From: Zanthoxylum bungeanum
Lineage: Eukaryota > Streptophyta > Magnoliopsida > Sapindales > Rutaceae
NCBI GenBank assembly: GCA_019454045.1
Contig: SKCR01029101.1
Location: 310,001-374,000, forward strand
Length of the DNA stretch: 64,000 bases
Reading direction: 5' to 3'
Shown here in pieces: positions 12,084 to 24,900 of this stretch (the stretch's first letter is position 1; each line of letters opens with the position of its first letter). The notes under the pieces were generated by a model. It saw only the letters and a list, made by a program, of their open reading frames with translations. It ran no database searches and had not been told where the DNA came from. Made by a program: the position numbers and the translations under genes.

Positions 12084-13615
12084 TCAATGGAAGGAAAAAC
12101 GCTTAATATGATGTGAGGGTTTTTCGAGTGCAAATTGGCAACCAATTTATTATCTTTGTTAAGGTCTCATCATCATACACCCTTAAGCATGCATTCTAAA
12201 CACATAATAAAGCACATATGAATAAAATAATTATGATATGCGGATGGATACTTTACACAATGATCCTAGATCAAATCTCTCTATTTCTCTCTCCCGCTAG
12301 CACATGTATTACTTCTACCCGTTACACTACACTTCTAAAGAAACCTTATTTATATTGAAGGGAATAGGTGAGAAGAGAATACAAATAATAAGGAGGTAAT
12401 AAGGCTGGACACGCAGGTCCAATTACTAAATTCCAAATTTATTACAACAATTTCTAAAATTGCCCCACCCATCTAATATCCATCCGATATACATTATTCA
12501 TGCATCGCAACCATGTATTCACACAAGCATATTATCAATCAATCTAATCAAATTAATTAATCTGATAATTAATGATCATCCAATGTTCAAACAACGATTT
12601 GATTTTGCGTGAGTCAAACTCGTTTTGCGAATAAGTATTTAAAGTACGAATTCTCGAATTAAATTAAACTACAAAATTAAATCCAATTCAATTTGTATTT
12701 AATAGTAATCCATTTATTTAATTCCAAATTAAATACTACACTTTATTTTACGAACCTTTACGACTTAAATTCCAAATTTAATCGCTACGGGTATCAAAGC
12801 CCGATTAACTTCCAACGTCAATTTAATTAAAGTCCAATGGGCTTTTAATTAATTTCTTTAAGGCATGGACTTTTGGTCAACTCAGGTCGAACCCAATAAC
12901 CAAAGTCCAATCCGGGAGTTACCCCATAAGCCCAGAAATCAATTTAGACTCATTAGGCCCAATTAAACTTTAAAGGTCAATTAGTCGCATTTGGGCTTCA
13001 TGGAAGCGGTTTTGGGCCCAATTAGATCCAACCAATTTGGCCTAAACCTAACTTGGTACAACCAAGCCCAATAAGCCCATTTACAACATTACAAGCCCAA
13101 ATCCAATTTTAAGCCCATTTATATTTAAATTACAAAAACCCAATTTTACAATTTAATTACATAAAGTGCATTACATAATTAATTACCCAATTAACATTTC
13201 TAAAACATCAATTAGCCTAACTAATCATGCTCTTTAACATCAAATAGTGTCCAACACAATTTAACAAAAATCAAACCCAATTACATGCTCTTTAAGTCTC
13301 GGCTTTAGGGTTTACTTGTCAAATTGCAAATCCAATCAATTGAATCCAATTAAACATTAAATCGATATACCCAACATGATTCTAACTCATCCAATGAATC
13401 AAAAATCAAAATTCCAAGACATTTTAGGGTTCTAAACTCTCGACCAAGTAAAGTGATTTGGGGAAAATTGTTCCAAACAACATTTCATCAAATTGATCCA
13501 ATCAATCCTCAATTACAACACATTTAAGCATACTCAATCATCCAATTTCATAAAATCATGCTCAAATACATTTTACCCAAATTTTAACCCTAAGTCATAT
13601 TTCATACTTTTAATC
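12084..13615 (-). mobile_element. Copia-A leader (5' untranslated region)
   Basis: A non-coding AT-rich leader between the PBS and the conserved block. It is shared with 2454-3797 and 57490-59327, and from about 12800 on with 1-698. No ORF of interest. Shared phrases such as 'cccattaggcccaattaaac' make it easy to align among copies. Confidence 0.75.
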
Positions 13616-13627
13616 GCTCTGATACCA
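13616..13627 (-). other. Primer-binding site (tRNA-iMet type) of Copia-A
   Basis: The minus strand reads TGGTATCAGAGC, the standard plant Copia PBS complementary to the 3' end of initiator Met tRNA. It is separated by one base from the LTR that begins at 13629 on the plus strand. Confidence 0.92.
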
Positions 13628-13628
13628 T

Positions 13629-15259
13629 TGTTGGAGTTTCTACGGCCCCGAGGATCGAATACAAAGAATAAAACACATGTGAATACATTCGAGGGAGTTG
13701 CGGAATACTCACATCGATCGGTTGAGTGACGCGGCGATGAACAAAAATGATTTATGCCCTCCTTACTGCTCACGGCAGTGAGCTGCTGTTGGGCTCCATT
13801 TTCGGCCATTGTTGGTCCTCCATGAAAGCTCCAAGCTTCGTCAAACGATTCCAAGCTCATGGGTGGACTTCCCTATCACCTTCGCATGTCTCTCGGAGTA
13901 CTAGCTCTCGATGTTTTTGCCACAAAAAGCATCACACTTGCTTCCCATCTTCCCGGTTTTGCCCAGCAGAAAACCAGTGAAGAAATGCCTCTAAGGCCGA
14001 GAGAGAAGAGAGGAATTAGAGAGAGAGAGATGTGTTTTTGTTACTTAAAAAATGGTAAATGATTTTCCAAAAATCATATACACAAATTTCTTTTCAAAAA
14101 GTTAACAAAGTACAAGCTTTAAAAGCTCCCAACAACTCCCATCAAGTCACATCATTCAATCAATCAATGGTCATATCACTCAAAGTGATATGTGATTTGA
14201 CGCTTGATGTGACTAGAGATTTGACACTTGATATGACTTGCATGCCGCACTCGAATTCGAAATGCGAATGCGCTCGCAAATAATCTCGGGCTCGGGTTCG
14301 CTAATTCCAAATTAACGAATTTTCCATTGTGACGCAATTAAATGATTATGCTTAGCGAAATCACTATTCACATCGCTAACGAATTAATTCTAAATTAACT
14401 CGTTCACCCGAATTAAAATATAATTTTATTTCCGAGTCGAAATCCAATTTCGATTAATATATCGAATATATTAATTAATCGATTAATTCCAAATTAATCG
14501 TTATCTCTCTTTAAATGATATTTTATCCCAGATAAAATATCTCCGTAATTAATCCCAGATTAATTTTCTCTCTCATCTAATTAATCCCATATTAATAAAG
14601 TGTGAGTCATACGTCATCGGTGAATCTTCGGGAAGTGACCCATGAGATCCCTGGATATGTTGGCAGTAAATTCGATCGTCGGACTATCCGAACATGTAAG
14701 TACCTAGTACTACGTTTATACCGATTTACAAGACAAGGTTGGCTTCTAGCAACGCAATGCCTACCCAATTCTTCAGAAACATCCTTACAGAAATATAAGG
14801 ATCTATATCAGGCGTAGTATACGTAGTATTGCGTATTTCGATCCAGTATCAGATGATCACATGCAAGGCCTGGGGTTGGTACAGTGTCTGCCCCGTACGA
14901 AGCATATATCAGATTACGAGCAACTAGTCTCTTTATTATCGGATAATCATGACCAAGTCATATTATCCTTATGGTTGCAACCCTTTAGAGAACCAATTCT
15001 GTATCCTTACGCGATCATCATCTCCATATGACTGGAGTGACACTTCCGTCTTGACATCACACCCAACACACTAAGATTCTCAATATACCCAGCAGAGGTG
15101 TACACAGAACCTGTTAAAGCCTTCGATGACCAAAAACAAAGTATATCGATTGTCGCAAGTATTAGCGGTGCAAGGCTCAGGTTAAGACCAAATACACCGA
15201 CCCTGATTTCGGACTTCCATAGACACATAGTCATACTACCAATGGAATTCCGAGGGGGT
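13629..15259 (-). repeat. Copia-A 5' LTR, first part (continues at 37118)
   Basis: Begins TGTTGGAGTT beside the PBS and aligns with the other LTR copies as far as 'ccgagggggt'. There Athila-1 starts. The five bases GGGGT at 15255-15259 recur at 37113-37117, and the LTR resumes with 'ctatccagagcgaagctg', exactly as in uninterrupted copies. Confidence 0.9.
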
Positions 15260-16044
15260 TGACCGGTACTTACACACGCGTATAACGCAAGCGCACGTAT
15301 CGTTCAAGTAGTATAAAAAGTATCGATCCCACAAGGAATTAATACCTAATCTATTAATTTTATGAGGTCAAATGATTACTTGTATCTAACAGGTTGATTG
15401 ATTGATTTGAAATTATGAAGGTTTTGATTTAAAAACAAGTAAATAAAATTGCTCGATTGTTGGTTTAAGAAAATTCAATATTAAAAACTATCTAGGGTTG
15501 TGATTTCTTCCAATATCATTTTAAAGATGAAGTGCTTATTTTATTTTTGTGTAATAAATCGGTTTACTAACCTGGAACACTAAATTATGCAAAAGCCTCT
15601 GTCGATGGTCAGACACAAATACCCAGTTTAACCCAATTGAACCATATGTCTTTGTCAACCAAATTATCTGGATTCATTAAGTTTAAGTTCCAATTATGGC
15701 TACCCCCGCCCGACAGGTATATGTCTATCCTGTAAGGAAATCTATTAAAGGGTTATCTATCCTCAAGGAAGATCGTGGACTATTGAGTCTAAGGTCTTAA
15801 ACTTAAAATCCCTATGTCTAGTTCATTTTAAGTTTCCCAGTTCAATTTTATTAATGGCCAGTTAATGAAAAAACATTAAGATTAAGACTCAATAAATATA
15901 TCTTTATATTACCCAAGCTATAATCTAACCCCTTATAAACCGGTGATATTGGATTTCATCACAACCCCAGATAACTGGCTTAGTTACGACACATATTTAC
16001 GGGTAGTAAAAAAAACTTAAATAAAATAAAAGACATAAAGTAAA

Positions 16045-16300
16045 ATACTGAAAATTAAATACTGAAAATTAAATACTGAAAAGTAAATGCTGAAAGTAAA
16101 TGCTGAAATTAAATACTGAAAATTAAATGCTGAAAGTAAATTACTGAAAGTAAATTGCTGAAAAGTAAATTGCTGAAAAGTAAATTGCTGAAAGTAAATT
16201 ACTGAAAAGTAAAAACTGAAAATTAAAGAATGAAAAGTAATGTGCGTAAAAGTAAATTACGGAAAGTAAAAACTGAAAAGTAAAGAAAAGAAAGTGCGAA
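16045..16300 (-). repeat. A-rich minisatellite in the Athila-1 3' LTR
   Basis: About 17 irregular units of 13-16 bases of the form 'taaattactgaaaag' or 'taaatgctgaaag' in a row. The 5' LTR has the same array at about 36105-36370 with slightly different unit order. The Athila-3 LTR has only traces near 44850. Confidence 0.8.
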
Positions 16301-16412
16301 AGCGAAAATTAATTACTAAAAGCTATAAATAAACAAACAAGATACAATCTTCTTAGTATTCTTAAGGAATTCCTTAGAAGAAAGTGTGAATTTTACAAAT
16401 GAAATGGCTTGG

Positions 16413-16420
16413 TATTTATA
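16413..16420 (-). promoter_or_regulatory. TATA box in the Athila-1 3' LTR
   Basis: The minus strand reads TATAAATA in a 'gcctataaatacc' context; the identical motif is at 36491-36498 in the 5' LTR. By position in the LTR it would mark the U3/R boundary of the element promoter. Confidence 0.55.
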
Positions 16421-16978
16421 GGCAAAATTTTGCCTCCATAAAATCATCCACCAAATCAATTATTAATTGCTCCACTAATTGCTCCACCAAATCCATTATT
16501 AATTGCTCCAATACTCTCTTATAATCTTTGGTGATGATTTGATAATTTATTTATTAATTTATTTTTTGCTTTGAAAATGATTGAAAATGACTTTAATAAT
16601 TACACACAACACACTTCTGGATGGTTCATCAATTTCGGGCATGAAATCGTCAGAATTCGAAATTATTTTGTCTTTCAAAGCTGTAGATCGGAGTAAAACG
16701 TTATGCCCAAAATACGACAGATGCGCAAAACTGGAATTTCCAAAACTGCACTTTGTCAAAAACACCCTTTCAAGTTTCCAATCTCTAAAATTAAAATATC
16801 AAGTCCAATAATTGCCCTTATTTGACCCATATTTCGTCCTAAATGATTTCATCGAGATCCGATATTATTTTATCTGCAAAATAAACTAAAACACATCAAA
16901 ACGTTTATCAAACCTGAGAAACTAAACAAAATATTAAGTTAAAGGGGCGGTAAATATTGATATATTTTCCGCTCATCA

Positions 16979-16994
16979 CACCCCCAAACCTAAC
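16979..16994 (-). other. Polypurine tract of Athila-1
   Basis: The minus strand reads GTTAGGTTTGGGGGTG directly before the LTR start TGATGAGCGG. A G-run tract of this form beside the 3' LTR is usual for plant Ty3-type elements. Confidence 0.8.
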
Positions 16995-18203
16995 ATTTTG
17001 CTAGTCCTCGAGCAAAACAATAAAATAAAATACAAGAAACAATTAAAATTAAACTAAGCCACTTTCGTAGGGATCACAGTTGCATTTAGCATATGCAACA
17101 AGCCTTTAAACCCCTAGGTGTCCGTAGTGGACGAGTTATAGTCTCGTGAGGGCTTACAGCAACGATACCCACAAACGTTTTACAAAAGTAAAAAGATAGT
17201 GAAACTAATGCACAGAAAAGCAAAAATACAAGAGAAAAGAGAATAAAAAAGTTAGTGACTAATCAGGTGAAACTTCTACTCCAAATCAATAGTTGTTTTG
17301 TTTCATTCTAAATTACCGAATAAGTAAATTCTCCGATTATTTTTACCATTCTCCATATACACAGTCGACAAAATATTAATCAACTCATTTTTGCCCACAA
17401 CAGTCATACGTGTAGTTGATAAGAGAGTAATATTTTTGTCCTAAAGTTCTATCAGATTTCACACCATTTTGTAACAATGGGATAATTTTTCTGATTTTTC
17501 TGATTTTTTCTTTGATTTTTCTCTATTTTTTATTTATATACAATATCTTCCATCTATGTAGCGAGTGTTGGGTCGGTGGCTCCCAAACCAGTTGGCTTTA
17601 GGGCACCAGGTGTTAAGACACCCCCAACAAACTTAATTACTCAAACTTCAGATATATATATTTTTGCAGCATCTTTGATCCATGTAACGAGCATTGGGCC
17701 AGTGACTCCCAAACCAGTTGGTTTTAGGGCACTAGGTGTTAAAACACCCTTACAGACTTAATAACTCGGATCTCAGACGTTTTTTTTTTTTTTTTTACTC
17801 CATTGTTTTTTGAGATGCCTCCTCTAATTAAACTAGATCACTGAATATTACAATCTTTTCAATATTAGCTCATGTCCGTATGTTACTATATATGTTGATA
17901 ATACATGCCAACTGAGCATATGAAGATCAATTTTAGTCCGTTTTATGGAGAATTCACAAATTAAATAATTCAAAAGGAAATAAACAAAAATTAACTTATT
18001 TCGAAAATAGGCTTGAGATACGTCTCAGGAGTGGAAAATCCTTACTCAACTATCTCTTGCCAATTTCACCCTTTTAGTCAAAATAAAAACACAAAAACGC
18101 AAAATATTTTTGTAATTTTTGAAAATTTTTCAATTTTTTGTATTTTTCGAAAAATGTTGGATTAAAAATAAAAACAACACACAAACTAAAAACAAGGTAC
18201 TGA
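16995..18203 (-). mobile_element. Athila-1 3' non-coding region with a 115-bp tandem duplication
   Basis: No coding frame. Two diverged copies of an approximately 115-bp unit ('ccaaaccagttgg.tttagggca' core) lie at about 17557-17672 and 17676-17780. They are followed by an 18-base T run near 17780. A TTTTT-rich block lies at 17487-17535. I see no captured gene here. Confidence 0.6.
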
Positions 18204-18240
18204 TCAACTAATTCCCTCCCCCAAACCTAAATGAGACATT
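18204..18240 (-). other. PPT-like motif after the cargo ORFs
   Basis: The minus strand reads a 'gacattggggataatgt' block and then 'TTTAGGTTTGGGGGAGGG'. This is the block that plant Ty3-type elements typically carry after their last ORF, so it marks the LOG-like ORF as lying inside the region the element treats as coding. Confidence 0.6.
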
Positions 18241-18312
18241 ATCCCCAATGTCTTAAAAAGTAGAAGAATAGTTTAGAAAATAATACCTGGTTAGCTGAAA
18301 TTCTACAGGAAA

Positions 18313-18966
18313 TTAAAGGTTAAGATCTAGATTAATCCTACGCCTCTTACCACGATCATCCTCAGACCAATTTATCTTTGAAAGGATAGGGTCAACTCGT
18401 GGTTCATAGGCTATGAGTTGGTCTATTAGATCCGGAGCAGTTCTGGCAGTAAAGAGGAGTTCTTTCAAAGGTTTTGACACGAACCCATTTCTCTGGGCAT
18501 CATCAAGAAACACACAAAGAAAATCATAAAATCCATCAACGTTGTACAACCCAATTGGTTTCTGGTGTATGTTCAGGTTCGCCCAAGATAGCACAATAAA
18601 AATTTCCTCCAATGTACCTAAGCTACCTGGCAAAGCAATAAAAGCATCAGCACGGTTAATCATTTCTACCAAACGTTCAGACATACCTGGCACGATCATT
18701 TCCTCTCTGTTTGATGGTTCAATAAGATTTGCTTCTGCCAAGGGTTTTGGGATGATTCCCAAAACGTGACTGCCTCCTTCCTGTACAGCTTTTGAAACGA
18801 TCCCCATAAGTCCAAGATTGCCTCCGCCATATATTAAGTGCATATTTCTTGCAGCTAAGACTCGACCCAATTCTTGTGCTGCTTCTACGTATTATGGCTT
18901 AACACCAACACTACTACCGCAAAACACACAGAAGTTTTCAACTCGTCTTCTTGAAGTGGCTTCCAT
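18313..18966 (-). pseudogene. LOG-like: LOG-like cytokinin-activating enzyme retrocopy inside Athila-1
   Basis: LOG enzymes release active cytokinin bases from their riboside 5'-monophosphates in the cytosol. An ATG at 18964-18966 opens 217 codons, the usual LOG length, with no introns although plant LOG genes are multi-intron. Residues 13-19 read CVFCGSS. A TAA (18892-18894) falls at codon 25; after it the frame is open to 18313. Seen next: IYGGGNLGLMG, then MSERLVEM, then LPGSLGTLEEI in place of the usual PGGxGTxxE. The Gly to Ser change and the loss of Lys after the motif Arg may mark a divergent subfamily or weakened activity. The C-terminus has KRRR then LDLNL, an NLS-like and EAR-like tail. 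It is in the element's sense orientation, 366 nt after the upstream ORF's stop, and ends just before the PPT-like motif. Confidence 0.88.
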
Positions 18967-19331
18967 TTTTTATATGTATTTCTTTCTCAACTCTGGATGC
19001 CTTCAAAAGTGCAATGACAGGCTGAATTTATAGTACCTGTAGAGGGTGAGTAAAAATAGCACAAGTATCTTCCAGAGGATGATTAGTAGCGAAATAATAT
19101 CATGATAGTCAAAAAGGTATGGATCATGTCGGAGAAAATAAAAGAAAGCAACAAAACAAATCACAATTATTAAGAAAAGACAAAGAGATATAAAATTTAC
19201 AAGAAAAATAACGGCTTGATTGACGTCTATGCGTCAGGGACAAGCTTCCCATCCAATTTTCTTATAAACTGGCAAACAGGGTCTTTTTGAGTTAGATTCC
19301 CAAGACTTAATTGTTGTCTTTCTTTTTGGAA
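18967..19331 (-). mobile_element. Spacer between the two cargo ORFs of Athila-1
   Basis: 365 bp without a convincing frame. It would be the 5' flank of the LOG-like ORF in an element transcript. It is A-rich on the plus strand (19080-19210), with no clear TATA box or intron border. Its right end is the stop codon of the NABP-like ORF at 19332-19334. Confidence 0.6.
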
Positions 19332-19338
19332 TTATGTA
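19332..19338 (-). pseudogene. Last codons of the NABP-like ORF, separated by Copia-B
   Basis: These seven bases supply the end of a His codon, a Thr codon and the TAA stop of the ORF at 31894-32330, once Copia-B and one copy of its TGTAA target duplication (19339-19343) are disregarded. The insertion thus hit about three codons before the natural stop and left nearly the whole protein readable on the other side. Confidence 0.75.
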
Positions 19339-19343
19339 TGTAA

Positions 19344-21966
19344 TGTAGGGGTTTTTAGGGGTGAATCTGGTAACGCAGCGGAAGCGGCGGAAGATCGTAT
19401 CTTCCGATTTCAAAACTTTTTCTCGGATTAATTAAATAAACATATTTATTTAATTATCCAATAATCAAATTATGAAATAAAATTCAAATAAATCATATTT
19501 AAGTGAATTTACCAAATTACCCTTACTTTAGTATTTTGTCCATTTTAGTCCGAAAATTGATCTAATCAATTTTGAATGATTCTAAATCATTTCTAAGATG
19601 AACTTAGCATGTTCAAAACATCAAAACACCAAAAGAACCAAAAATCCCAAATTTTTTAATCCTTGGCCGAATGCACCTCCAAGGTGCCATTTTGTGCACT
19701 TTGTCATTTCATGCATCAAAACACATCAAGATGTAATCCAATGAACATGAAACTTTATATGCATCATATACACATCCAAATACACAACATATATGAAAAC
19801 CCCCAAATTTGGAATTGGTCATGAACCCTAATTTTTCAATTTCTTCAAATTGGACAAATTAGACAAATTGGTTAAATCAACTACTTCAATCATGTTTCTT
19901 CCATCCAATCAAAGTCTCAACACAATGAAAAAACTCAAGATCAAATCTAGGTCATCTAAGAGTGGGTCAACAACTCTAGATTAGCAACATGGTTTCCAAA
20001 ACCTTAAAAGAAAGCTTATAACTACAATAGTCACAACCTTCCTTCATCATACATGCTCAACACTTCCATCAAAACTTCCATCAACAAAAACACAAGGAAT
20101 AAAGAAAGAAATAACCTAAGAACATCATATGTTAAAGCCTAGATCCTAAGGAACATTTTCCTTTCTAATAGCAAGTTGAAAAAACTCACTAAAATCCAAA
20201 CTTTCTTTGATTTCTTCTTTCTTTCTCACAAGCTTCCTTTGCTTCCATTAATGGAGTTTTTCTTTAAAGTGTATTAGGTTAAGAATTAAATGAAATGAAA
20301 AACAATATATACTTGTATCAAAATGACCTTGGCCGAAATTCACTAAAGGAAATACAAGTTTTGTAATTTCAATTTCATTTCACTTTACATTTAATCAACT
20401 TGATAAAATATCTTAATAACACTTTATAGATATTTATATAAGTCAACAAATGCAACTAAGAAGAATATAACTCTTATATTTAAGTGTTATGGCCGAAATT
20501 AATGAAAAATAAAGGAAAAAGATATTTTCATTTTCAAACAATTTTGAACAAATATCTTAAGAAGTCAAAATCAATTTGACAACCTTTTCCTTTAATGTAT
20601 AGTCAACAATTGCAACTTATAATCATTTCCTAACTTTATCATTTGGTGATATATTTATATTTTAATTATATTAATCATTTAACAATTAAATAATTAAATA
20701 ATTAATTAAATATAAATATATCAAATATATGTATTATATTTACTTTAAATATCTCAAACACATATATTCATGATATATGTCAAATACCTTTATTTGACTA
20801 TTTATTAATGTGTATTTAATAATATCATATATTAAATACAAATACACATTAATTAGGAAATGACGTTTCGGCCCGTTCGCATGTATTTTTCGTTTAACGA
20901 TTAAACGATTTATAAATAATCATCATTATTCATAAATGTTGCTCTAGTGCTCTACGAGTTTGTTTCATTATTGAGACTCTCTAGATTCAGGTATATCCGT
21001 CATGAAATCCAATTTCATGTCCATAATCTATCCACCCGTAGATTATGACGATCACAGATAAACTAGCTGAATCATACAGGTCGAGGTCATTGCATACGTA
21101 TAATCCCTCCGTCACAGGTATCCAGATAATCCCAGAGATATAGATGTAAACGTCAAATCTCTATAGGTATTATCTCGTCGACGTATCTCTTAGCAATCTC
21201 TAAATAACACTCGGAACTTACTTCCGATGTATACTGTGGCCACAGATTTAACAGACTGCTAATAATATATGGACTACCTATGCTCTGTACACAGAACTGA
21301 CGGATCCTATCTTGACACACACAGGATATACTGAGGATCGATCCACACCCAACGAACAGGCGGAGGTCTGATCTAAATAGATCGGTGACGTGACGGCCAT
21401 CTAAGTGTGGAGGATGTCTCATACATCTACAGTGGTGTCTCAAGTCGAAGGACCACTATGCTACTCAACCCGAGAAGATTCTTATTGACGTTGGCGTACC
21501 ATCCATTAAGAATCTTCGGTGAGCCGTTCAGTGTTTATCCACTATAAACACCTACACGTCTATATGAGTCTCCATAGACTCATGGTTCATTGGGATAAAC
21601 CATCGGACCAAGTCACGATATACGACATGTACTGGTCTCAACGGATTTGACTAACCGACCCGTGTTAGCAAATCTTGACCAGGAACTATGTTTGATAATA
21701 TACATATAGCAGTGACACTTCCCAATGTCAATTACAAACTAACTTTGTAACTGTGTACTGCATTATATATTATCGGGCCTTTGTCTAATATATACATATC
21801 ACTAAACTACATTTAGTTTCAATCTAATCGTAATCAGATCGAATACGTATATAAGAACAAGAGGTGCAACCATAAATAAGTAATATTATGGAATAAGGGG
21901 ATGTTCGTATTCATGAATCAGACATAAATACGGCCCGGATTGGCGCTCTGAGCACCAACCCCAACA
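19344..21966 (-). repeat. Copia-B 3' LTR
   Basis: 2,623 bp from TGTAGGGG to CCCCAACA, matched by 29269-31893. The minus-strand frame at 21153-21443 (96 codons) recurs in both LTRs but resembles nothing I know; I treat it as chance. Confidence 0.93.
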
Positions 21967-21984
21967 ATTTCTCCCACTTGCTCT
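21967..21984 (-). other. Polypurine tract of Copia-B
   Basis: The minus strand reads AGAGCAAGTGGGAGAAAT directly before TGTTGGGG. It is a variant of the tract in the Copia-A family. Confidence 0.85.
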
Positions 21985-24900
21985 AATGCCAATCCACGGT
22001 ATCATATACACGTCTCAATGTGCATCGTATGCACATGGTCCTCAAAAGCTCACCCAGTACTTAAGAGGTAGGCAACCAAAAACAAGTCCGCTATGACATA
22101 TTGAGTTTGTCAAACAAACTCTATCGTTTCCCATAGTCAGCATCATTCATATTTTGTAGAATCTAGATTATACATTAATATGACTCTGATGCTACTTCAG
22201 TATTGTGCTACAGCTACTGAGTTGTCCAAGCATTTAAGGATCAAATCCAAAATACTATGAAGACAACCGCAAACACAATAACAATTCAACACTTCTATTT
22301 TATAAGGTCACTATGCAACTTCATAAGTCAATACTTCATAAGTTGCATCTAACTCTACTCAGTTAGTAGAATCCTTCGTGACACTCCCACTGCATCTTTT
22401 GTGACTCTTTTTGACGTAGACTGTCTAACGTCATAATTAGTCTCAAAACTAATATGACCCTAATGGTTGCAGACTATATTCTCCATGAATTAGAAACTCG
22501 TTCTTAATATCTCAAAGATCATAAAGAACGTGTTTCAAGATCCATCATATGGTCTATAGGATGTCAAAATAACTCGTAACAATTACGATTAAATCAATAT
22601 CTATAATCGCACATTATAAAGTATTTATTATGTCATCATCAAATGATACATAAGATTGATTAGACATTCTAATCAATATCTCTTTCGAAAAAGGAATCAT
22701 CCTTTACGAAAAATGAATACTTTATATAAGACACACAATAACTGTCGAACAGTTATACTAAATGTCATACAGATAGCCTTGTTATGTCTCTCATTAGATC
22801 ATATCTAATGTACGACTAATAGGAGTATCTCACAAGTCTCTTGGTTTTATATCTTATATAAAACTTTATATCGTATATAAAAGAGACAACTCCCACTTTT
22901 ATCACGGAGTAAAGAAGACTTAGGTAAATCTTTTACCTCATAAACATCTCATTATTACTATAATAATGACAATGTCGTTAATATATATAACACTAGAAAG
23001 TAATATGTACGCTCCCACTAACCCTTCTAATCACATATGTATTCTCTATACTTTGACAAGATCAGACAATCTGACGATATCAAAAATAGAGAACACATAT
23101 TTCTGGAAGACTTATCCGAGTCTACAATAGGCTCTATAAGCTAGCACACTAAACTGCAATTTCAGCAGAACACAAACTCTAGGGCCAATTCAGAATGAAC
23201 TCTTCAAATAAGGAAATCACAACTGATCTCTTATCTGAATAAGTCATCCAAAAACGCCACTTTGCATTCTTTAGCTAAAATATACAGTTTATTATCAACA
23301 TTAACCAATATATCTTTAATTGTTCAATTAGTGTGACTAGAGATAAGTTTTCTCAGAATCTATAATAGATTGATGAGTATAACTTTTCTCACTGTCATAC
23401 TATAAAGGTCAAACCTTTAATAAGCTCACATTGCTTCCGTTGTGCAAACAATTAGCACATATCATGAACTAATTCATAATGAAAGCGTAATCAAGTTCAA
23501 AACTTGATCATAGTAAGCTATGAACAATCTTAGATCTAAGGTTCAATGGTGAACTTCCAGAATCGATATCAAATATCGCTTCCATTAAAAGTCATAGGAT
23601 AATTTTTCTTCAATAAGAAAACAACAGAACCATTAAGTATCAAATACTCGTGAATGATTCTGTTATCCTATTGGACTTGCACGGAAGATGTATAAGGGTT
23701 GTTTCATCTTATTAATTACATAGTTCCATTTATAATTTATCATTCTCACATTTGACTTCAATAAGTCAAGTCTTTTCTACAATAGTTAACATCTGATGTT
23801 ACACACCAAGTAATAAAACGATTTTATTACTTAGAATCGTAGGAAAGATATTCTATTAAATAGAATACAATATTCTATTAAACAGAATAAACGATAAACT
23901 TTTACTTATACCTCTGAGGTGTAAGTAATTTCCATTATATAACTATTATATAAAAGAAAGATTGAAATCTCAAACTTTTCAAGATTCAAATTTTCTACCT
24001 ATACATATCATATATGCAACTGTAGAAAATAATGGAACATTAATTAAAGAGATGAATTAGTGTTACTGGAGTATAACCCCAAGAGTATTGAAACTAATTC
24101 GGTAACTTTCAATATCAGACGAATCAAATCATATAAGATTCGATTGCTCCCACTACTCAATTCCATCAAGATGGAATCGTGGAAGAACAATATTGAATAT
24201 GAATCATATTCACTAAATAACCTTAGAACTAATTGCTTTAAATTCATACGTTTGATCGTATCAAAGATCTTTGAACAGTTCAAAGACATGTTATGAATTT
24301 TGAGGATAGAATTCTCTAAAACCTTTAGATTGAATATATTTGAACAAGTCAAAAATGTTCAATCTACGTTTCATCAGAACAGATTGAAAGTACTTGATAC
24401 TTTCAAGACTTTCAATATGTGTTCCTTCAGAAACATGTAACTAAGTTATGACAATTCATCAACTAAGTTACGAAATAAAGAAAACTACCTTAAGCAATTA
24501 TTATTTATAAAACTACATACATCCAATGTATCAGTTAAATAAATTTGGTGGTCCAATGACAATCATTGGTTAAACGAGATCTTAATCACTTTCCTGAATA
24601 CAATATTCATTAAATGGATAAGGATGTGTAGTGTGATCTAGTATCAAATCATCATTTACCATACGGAATAAGCATCCAATGCTTAAGTGATTAAATTCAT
24701 AAAGCACCGTTCTAAATTATTTACTTTACCGAATAATTTCTCTTTATGTTTATCTCTACGTCAATGACACTACTAGTTATTATAAAATATGTAACAATTG
24801 TTTATAAAGAACAAGTGACTATCCAATAGTCGCAAGTTCCGATATCAAATATCAAAACAATCGTTAACCAATATTTCAAATAACTAGACGGGAGATCTGG

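Larger units (their letters stand above)
15260..16978 (-). repeat. Athila-1 3' LTR
   Basis: Runs from TGACCGGT to GCTCATCA and pairs with 35323-37112. It lacks about 50 bp near 16690 that the 5' LTR has ('tttgagtattcgttaatc...' at 36777). Both copies contain an A-rich minisatellite and a minus-strand TATA box. Confidence 0.92.

Noticed and set aside
18313..18870. LOG-like ORF as a functional host gene in this region
   Set aside because: It has no introns, has an in-frame stop at codon 25, and lies inside an LTR element whose ends and target duplication are clear. It is better read as captured cargo.
24044..24352. 102-codon ORF in the Copia-B interior as a cargo gene
   Set aside because: No domain, AT-rich, overlapped by an open frame on the other strand; consistent with chance in decayed pol.
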